Shown here in pieces: positions 10,801 through 13,253 of a stretch of 13,253 nucleotides of DNA. A program made the position numbers and the translations under genes. The stretch's first letter is position 1. Every line of letters begins with the position of its first letter. Under the pieces are notes generated by a model. That model was not told the origin of the DNA. It did no database searches and saw only the letters and a program-made list of their open reading frames with translations. The DNA is from Haplosporangium gracile. Taxonomy: Eukaryota > Mortierellomycota > Mortierellomycetes > Mortierellales > Mortierellaceae. Location: contig JAAAUF010001050.1 in NCBI GenBank assembly GCA_015499985.1, positions 1 through 13,253 of the forward strand. The letters run 5' to 3'.

Positions 10801-12868
10801 CACTTTATCCAGCCTGCATGAGCGTGAGCAAGACCAGTACGCGCTTTTTAATCCTGTTAACAACCCAGTGACAGGCATCACCGACTTGCGGGATCTCCGG
10901 CCCGGGCCCACCTCCTCCTCAAGTGCTAAAGACTCGGCATTGGCTATGTCAGAAAAGTCTAGCGGACCAGAGCGGGGATTGAGAGTCGAGACTGGACAGC
11001 GACAGCCTTCTTCCCCAATGCGCAAGGCTAGCGACCCTCGATTACTGCATCAGTCTAGCAACCATCAGAGCCTCCGCTCGTCTGGGCTTACTTGGGCCTT
11101 ACAGCCACAGTCCCCCTCATCGCCTCTTGCAGCCCGAGACGTCGATGGGTTGCCTCCAGTGCCTCAACAGCCGTCTAGCTCGTTAGAGGCAACAGTCCAT
11201 CAGGTCTCTGACATCTCTACTGAGCCAGATCAAGAGTCCTATCCGCGACCTCGCCTCCACTCTCGCCGACCTTCTCGCAACCACGAATACGCCCACAACC
11301 AAGAACCGGACGAGATGGATCGAGATATAATGACCCAACAGCAGCATGGCGACGGTAACGGAACGATGATGCAGCGGTCCCTGAGCATCGAGTCCGAGTT
11401 TGAGAGTTTCTCGTACAAGAATGTGACACTGTTAAACGACGTGAACATGGAGGCCATGATGATGCAGGGCAAGCTGGCGGCTAATGCAAATCTGGCAGGA
11501 CTCGGTCCAGCTGGAGGACCCTCTACTCCTATTGTCGGCGAACTGGCAATTTTTCAGGGGCCCCTTGATCCACCTGAGAGCGGACAGTCGTTGGTGGGGT
11601 TGAGCGACTCGTCCGACTACGGGAAAGGACCATTGTCTGCGCCTGTTTCTGGTTCTGGCGCCAGTACATTAAAGTCGATGATCCAGTCCTTGGGAGTCAG
11701 CAGTGGCAGTCAAGAAAGCCACTCCAAGCAGTCCAGCAGCAGCGAGCCCAGTAGCACTACTTCTGCCGCGCCAACTTTCAGCACTTTGGCGACGAGTGAG
11801 ACTAGCAAGAAGGATCGACCACGAGAACCTCGCAGGGAGGGCAGTTCTGGGTACCTCCTTGGCTTGGGATCTTTCACTCAGTCTCGTTCAAGATCGAGAT
11901 CGCGATCCAGCTCTGCGGCGCATTCCACGACGGCTGGCGGCACTCCTCCAGTCTCTGGTTCGACAGTTGTCTCGACAACACCACAGCTGGCCGAAGGAGC
12001 ATCTGGATCTCCTCTCTCTGTTCCAGCGTCGGCAGGACTTGTCGCCTCTGCTCCCGCACCACCACCTCCTGCCAGCTCTGGTCATACCATTTTCGGGTTT
12101 GGCAACGGATCGTCCACCAAGCTGCCGAGATCCAAGTCTGGATCAAGAGCAGGATCCAGAAACGGCAGCACGACTAGTCTGTCGCTGCAATCGATGGGAC
12201 CTGGGATGATCTCGATGATGCTAAAGCGGTCCAGTCCCGGTGGAGGAAACACCGGCTCGATCGGCAGTGGCAATGGTGGTAACGGTGGCGGAGGAGGATT
12301 GTTGACGCCAACCAAGAAGAACAGTACAAGCAGTCTTCGCGACCCACCTCACCCACTTGCGCTCCACCATACAAACTCGGAGGATGAGCATGACGGTCTG
12401 ATGGCACTTCGGAGGAACAACTATAATTGTGTGAGTCGTCGAGGGAGCGCTGTCAGTCTCACGAGCGGAAATAGCGGAGGAGCAGGATCCGGTGAGATGA
12501 TGATATCATCTTCGTATTCGTCCAACAAGGAGAGGACGTTCTTTAGCTCGCCCTTGTCTGCAATGCCTGTGGCTGCTGCCGCGACTACCACTGGTGCCTC
12601 GGCTGCCTCGTGTACTGTTCCAATCAGTCCTTTGATCTTGGAACGGCATGAGGATTGGGGCCAGGGGTTGAAGATGGGCTCGCTGTTGGGACCAATGTTG
12701 CAGACGGGCAGCGCCGTAGCTACTACTTCTACTACTGGTGCTCCTGCTGGTGGTAGTGGCGATGCTGCTTTGAATGGAGGAGGTGGAGGAGAACGCGAGA
12801 GTAGTATTGTTCAGGTTGCTCATGCTGGTCCTGTCGGTGGGGAGGCGGCCAAGGAGGGAGTAGTTTAA
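1836..12868 (+). CDS. RIM15: Rim15/Cek1-family (Greatwall-related) Ser/Thr protein kinase, seven exons
   Basis: Proposed exons are 1836-3384, 3510-6415, 6512-8342, 8438-8825, 8919-9763, 9864-10070 and 10170-12868. They total 10425 nt, giving 3474 residues plus TAA. The start is the first in-frame ATG, with G at -3; the upstream open frame has no ATG. Visible in order: disordered Ser/Asn-rich N-terminus, helical islands, C2HC finger (residues 1852-1871), and an AGC-type kinase at about 2212-2546 with K2242, E2261, the HRD aspartate D2336, DFG D2354 and APE E2461, then a disordered tail. Zinc finger before the kinase plus a long DFG-APE insertion is the Rim15/Cek1 arrangement. In the family, the kinase acts in nutrient-controlled entry into quiescence and phosphorylates endosulfine-type PP2A inhibitors. 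No PAS or receiver domain is recognised. The length is about twice that of budding-yeast Rim15. Family assignment is strong; the substrate is inferred from the family, and the exon 2 boundary is uncertain. Confidence 0.9.
2355..2385 (+). repeat. AGC/AAC trinucleotide repeat coding poly-Ser/Asn
   Basis: This in-frame run of AGC units with AGT/AAC interruptions lies in exon 1 and encodes a Ser/Asn homopolymer. Similar Ser/Asn runs lie nearby at about 2250-2300. It is part of the disordered N-terminus and is likely to vary in length between strains. Confidence 0.9.
3385..3509 (+). other. Intron 1 (acceptor uncertain)
   Basis: The donor GTAAGT at 3385 is strong and leaves exon 1 in phase 1. The best-looking acceptor is CAG at 3466-3468, preceded by a TCTAAC branch-like motif, but joining there reaches TAG within about ten codons. 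The long frame used by exon 2 is kept only with AGs ending at 3500, 3503, 3509 or 3512. TAG at 3507-3509, with CTGAC about 16 bases upstream, is the best of these. A missed exon or a one-base assembly error could also explain the conflict. Confidence 0.45.
5528..5720 (+). other. Ordered island 1 in the kinase N-terminal region (about residues 1190-1250)
   Basis: After about 1100 low-complexity residues, the translation becomes rich in charged and hydrophobic residues with helical periodicity. It contains [18 protein letters not shown] and an aromatic [11 protein letters not shown] segment. It sits where Rim15/Cek1 proteins carry conserved sequence before the zinc finger. I do not recognise a named domain. 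Confidence 0.5.
6116..6560 (+). other. Ordered island 2, predicted helical bundle (from about residue 1386)
   Basis: This block is amphipathic and Ser-poor, starting near [19 protein letters not shown]. It runs through helical segments such as [19 protein letters not shown] and [19 protein letters not shown], then across intron 2 into HEQRLNEDL. The helix continues smoothly over the splice junction at 6415/6512, which supports both the intron and the domain. Its function is unknown; it may be a regulatory or docking region. Confidence 0.6.
6416..6511 (+). other. Intron 2 (96 bp, phase 0)
   Basis: The donor is GTAGGT at 6416 and the acceptor is ATATAG ending at 6511. Joining 6415 to 6512 continues a helical sequence (LAERL then HEQRLNED) in frame. 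An upstream CAG ending at 6486 would break the frame. Confidence 0.9.
7610..8050 (+). other. C2HC zinc finger and following helical region (about residues 1852-1998)
   Basis: The motif is C-x2-C-x11-H-x3-C, with CRIC at 7610-7621, His at 7655 and Cys at 7667. It begins CRICDEEI, the form seen in the Rim15/Cek1 family finger. About 130 mostly helical residues follow, with many Leu, Lys, Glu and Gln. The finger is probably structural or for protein contacts; no DNA-binding role is implied. Confidence 0.85.
8343..8437 (+). other. Intron 3 (95 bp, phase 1)
   Basis: The donor is GTATGC at 8343 and the acceptor is CTTAG ending at 8437. Joining makes a GAC codon and continues as DLETSRTGG. Reading through the intron stops at 8405-8407. 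Confidence 0.9.
8826..8918 (+). other. Intron 4 (93 bp, phase 2), inside the Gly-loop
   Basis: The donor is GTAGGT at 8826 and the acceptor is CTATAG ending at 8918. Joining rebuilds the Gly codon (GG|T) and gives the uninterrupted kinase loop GAFGKVYLA. Without splicing, the frame stops at 8827-8829. Confidence 0.95.
9764..9863 (+). other. Intron 5 (100 bp, phase 1)
   Basis: The donor is GTACGA at 9764, a branch-like CTAAC lies near 9826, and the acceptor is AATAG ending at 9863. Joining gives [12 protein letters not shown], the standard AGC kinase sequence at this position. Confidence 0.95.
10071..10169 (+). other. Intron 6 (99 bp, phase 1)
   Basis: The donor is GTAAGA at 10071 and the acceptor is AATAG ending at 10169. 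Joining gives [12 protein letters not shown]. The YFDAR-type segment after the kinase core is typical of Rim15/Cek1-like and other AGC kinases. Confidence 0.92.
11396..11482 (+). other. Short ordered motif in the C-terminal tail (about residues 2985-3013)
   Basis: Inside the disordered tail, [17 protein letters not shown] and the following Met-rich helix stand out as non-repetitive. A related F-x-F-K-N-L motif between the kinase and the receiver domain is, from my recollection of the family, present in ascomycete Rim15 proteins. Here no receiver domain follows. The homology is inference. Confidence 0.4.
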
Positions 12869-13010
12869 ATAGGTGTATTTTTTTTTTAGTTTTGAAAATG
12901 AAGAAGGAAAAAGAAGACGAAGGAGAATTCAAAAACTATATCAACTCCTTTGATTATGCGTTATTGTGGCGCCTCAGTGTTTTGTAAAAGAACATGAGCA
13001 AAAAAAAGCG

Positions 13011-13057
13011 CTGTGGACCATAGATCCACGGGTTAATCTACTTGACAACCCGGGTTG
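13011..13057. repeat. Paired inverted repeats downstream of the gene
   Basis: CTGTGGA (13011-13017) can pair with TCCACGG (13025-13031) around a 7-base loop, with one G-T pair. The perfect 12-bp palindrome CAACCCGGGTTG follows at 13046-13057. CGGGTT at 13029-13034 could instead pair with AACCCG at 13047-13052, so the two structures compete. Confidence 0.5.
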
Positions 13058-13169
13058 CTCGAATTATTTGACAATCCTCGTACGATTCAATCCATGGAGC
13101 TCATGTCTTATATCGTCATCATCACGGCTTGTCAGTAACTAAAAAGTGACAATTTCAGCACAAACGCTT

Positions 13170-13209
13170 CAATGATCGCCTCTGAGGGTGTACAATGATG
13201 CTCCGAGGG
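13170..13209. repeat. Imperfect direct repeat, two copies
   Basis: CAATGATCGCCTCTGAGGG (13170-13188) recurs as CAATGATGCTCCGAGGG (13193-13209), with two small gaps and one mismatch. The second copy is part of a short inverted repeat, GCTCC-GAG-GGAGC (13200-13212). No function is assigned. Confidence 0.5.
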
Positions 13210-13253
13210 AGCGCAAAGGAAAGCAAATTGTCTCAATGAGCTTGGCCTCTCCT

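Larger units (their letters stand above)
12869..13253 (+). other. 3' untranslated region and flank
   Basis: A run of ten T (12878-12887) follows the stop almost at once, then A-rich sequence. No canonical AATAAA is seen. TTTTGTAA at about 12979-12986 might help 3'-end formation. No open frame or RNA gene is supported here. Two small inverted repeats and an imperfect direct repeat lie at 13011-13057 and 13170-13209. Confidence 0.5.

Noticed and set aside
13011..13085. tRNA-like element in the 3' flank
   Set aside because: A 7-base loop stem is present, but no acceptor stem, D arm or proper T-arm sequence can be arranged around it.

Overview
The window looks like nuclear DNA from a filamentous fungus. 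It holds one large gene split by short introns (93-125 bp) with GT...AG ends, a pyrimidine-rich upstream region full of CT microsatellites, and a coding sequence rich in Ser, Pro, Thr and Gln. The style (about 100-bp introns, long CT tracts before the start codon, huge low-complexity regulatory proteins) suggests an early-diverging fungus such as Mortierellomycota. That placement is inference from style, not from a database match.

Layout: positions 1-1835 are non-coding, CT-rich promoter and 5' leader with several microsatellites and a candidate leader intron. Positions 1836-12868 on the + strand are one gene of seven exons, predicted at about 3474 residues, encoding a Rim15/Cek1 (Greatwall-related) AGC-type Ser/Thr kinase. 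Positions 12869-13253 are 3' flank with a T-run, small inverted repeats and nothing coding that I can support.

The protein reads, in order: a long disordered Ser/Asn/Pro-rich N-terminus; conserved helical islands (about residues 1190-1250 and 1386-1500); a C2HC zinc finger (C1852, C1855, H1867, C1871) followed by a helical region; a short conserved block just before the kinase; the kinase domain (about 2212-2546), split by an insertion of about 90 residues between DFG and APE; and a disordered tail of about 900 residues. The PAS and receiver domains known from budding-yeast Rim15 are not recognisable. In the family this kinase integrates nutrient signals (PKA, TORC1, Pho85) and promotes quiescence by phosphorylating endosulfine-type PP2A inhibitors. 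About a dozen basic-basic-x-Ser (PKA-type) sites along the protein fit such control.

The weakest part of the gene model is the first coding intron. Its best-looking acceptor puts the reading frame into an immediate stop, and only a downstream acceptor keeps the long frame. I found no mobile element, CRISPR array, tRNA or novel multi-gene system.
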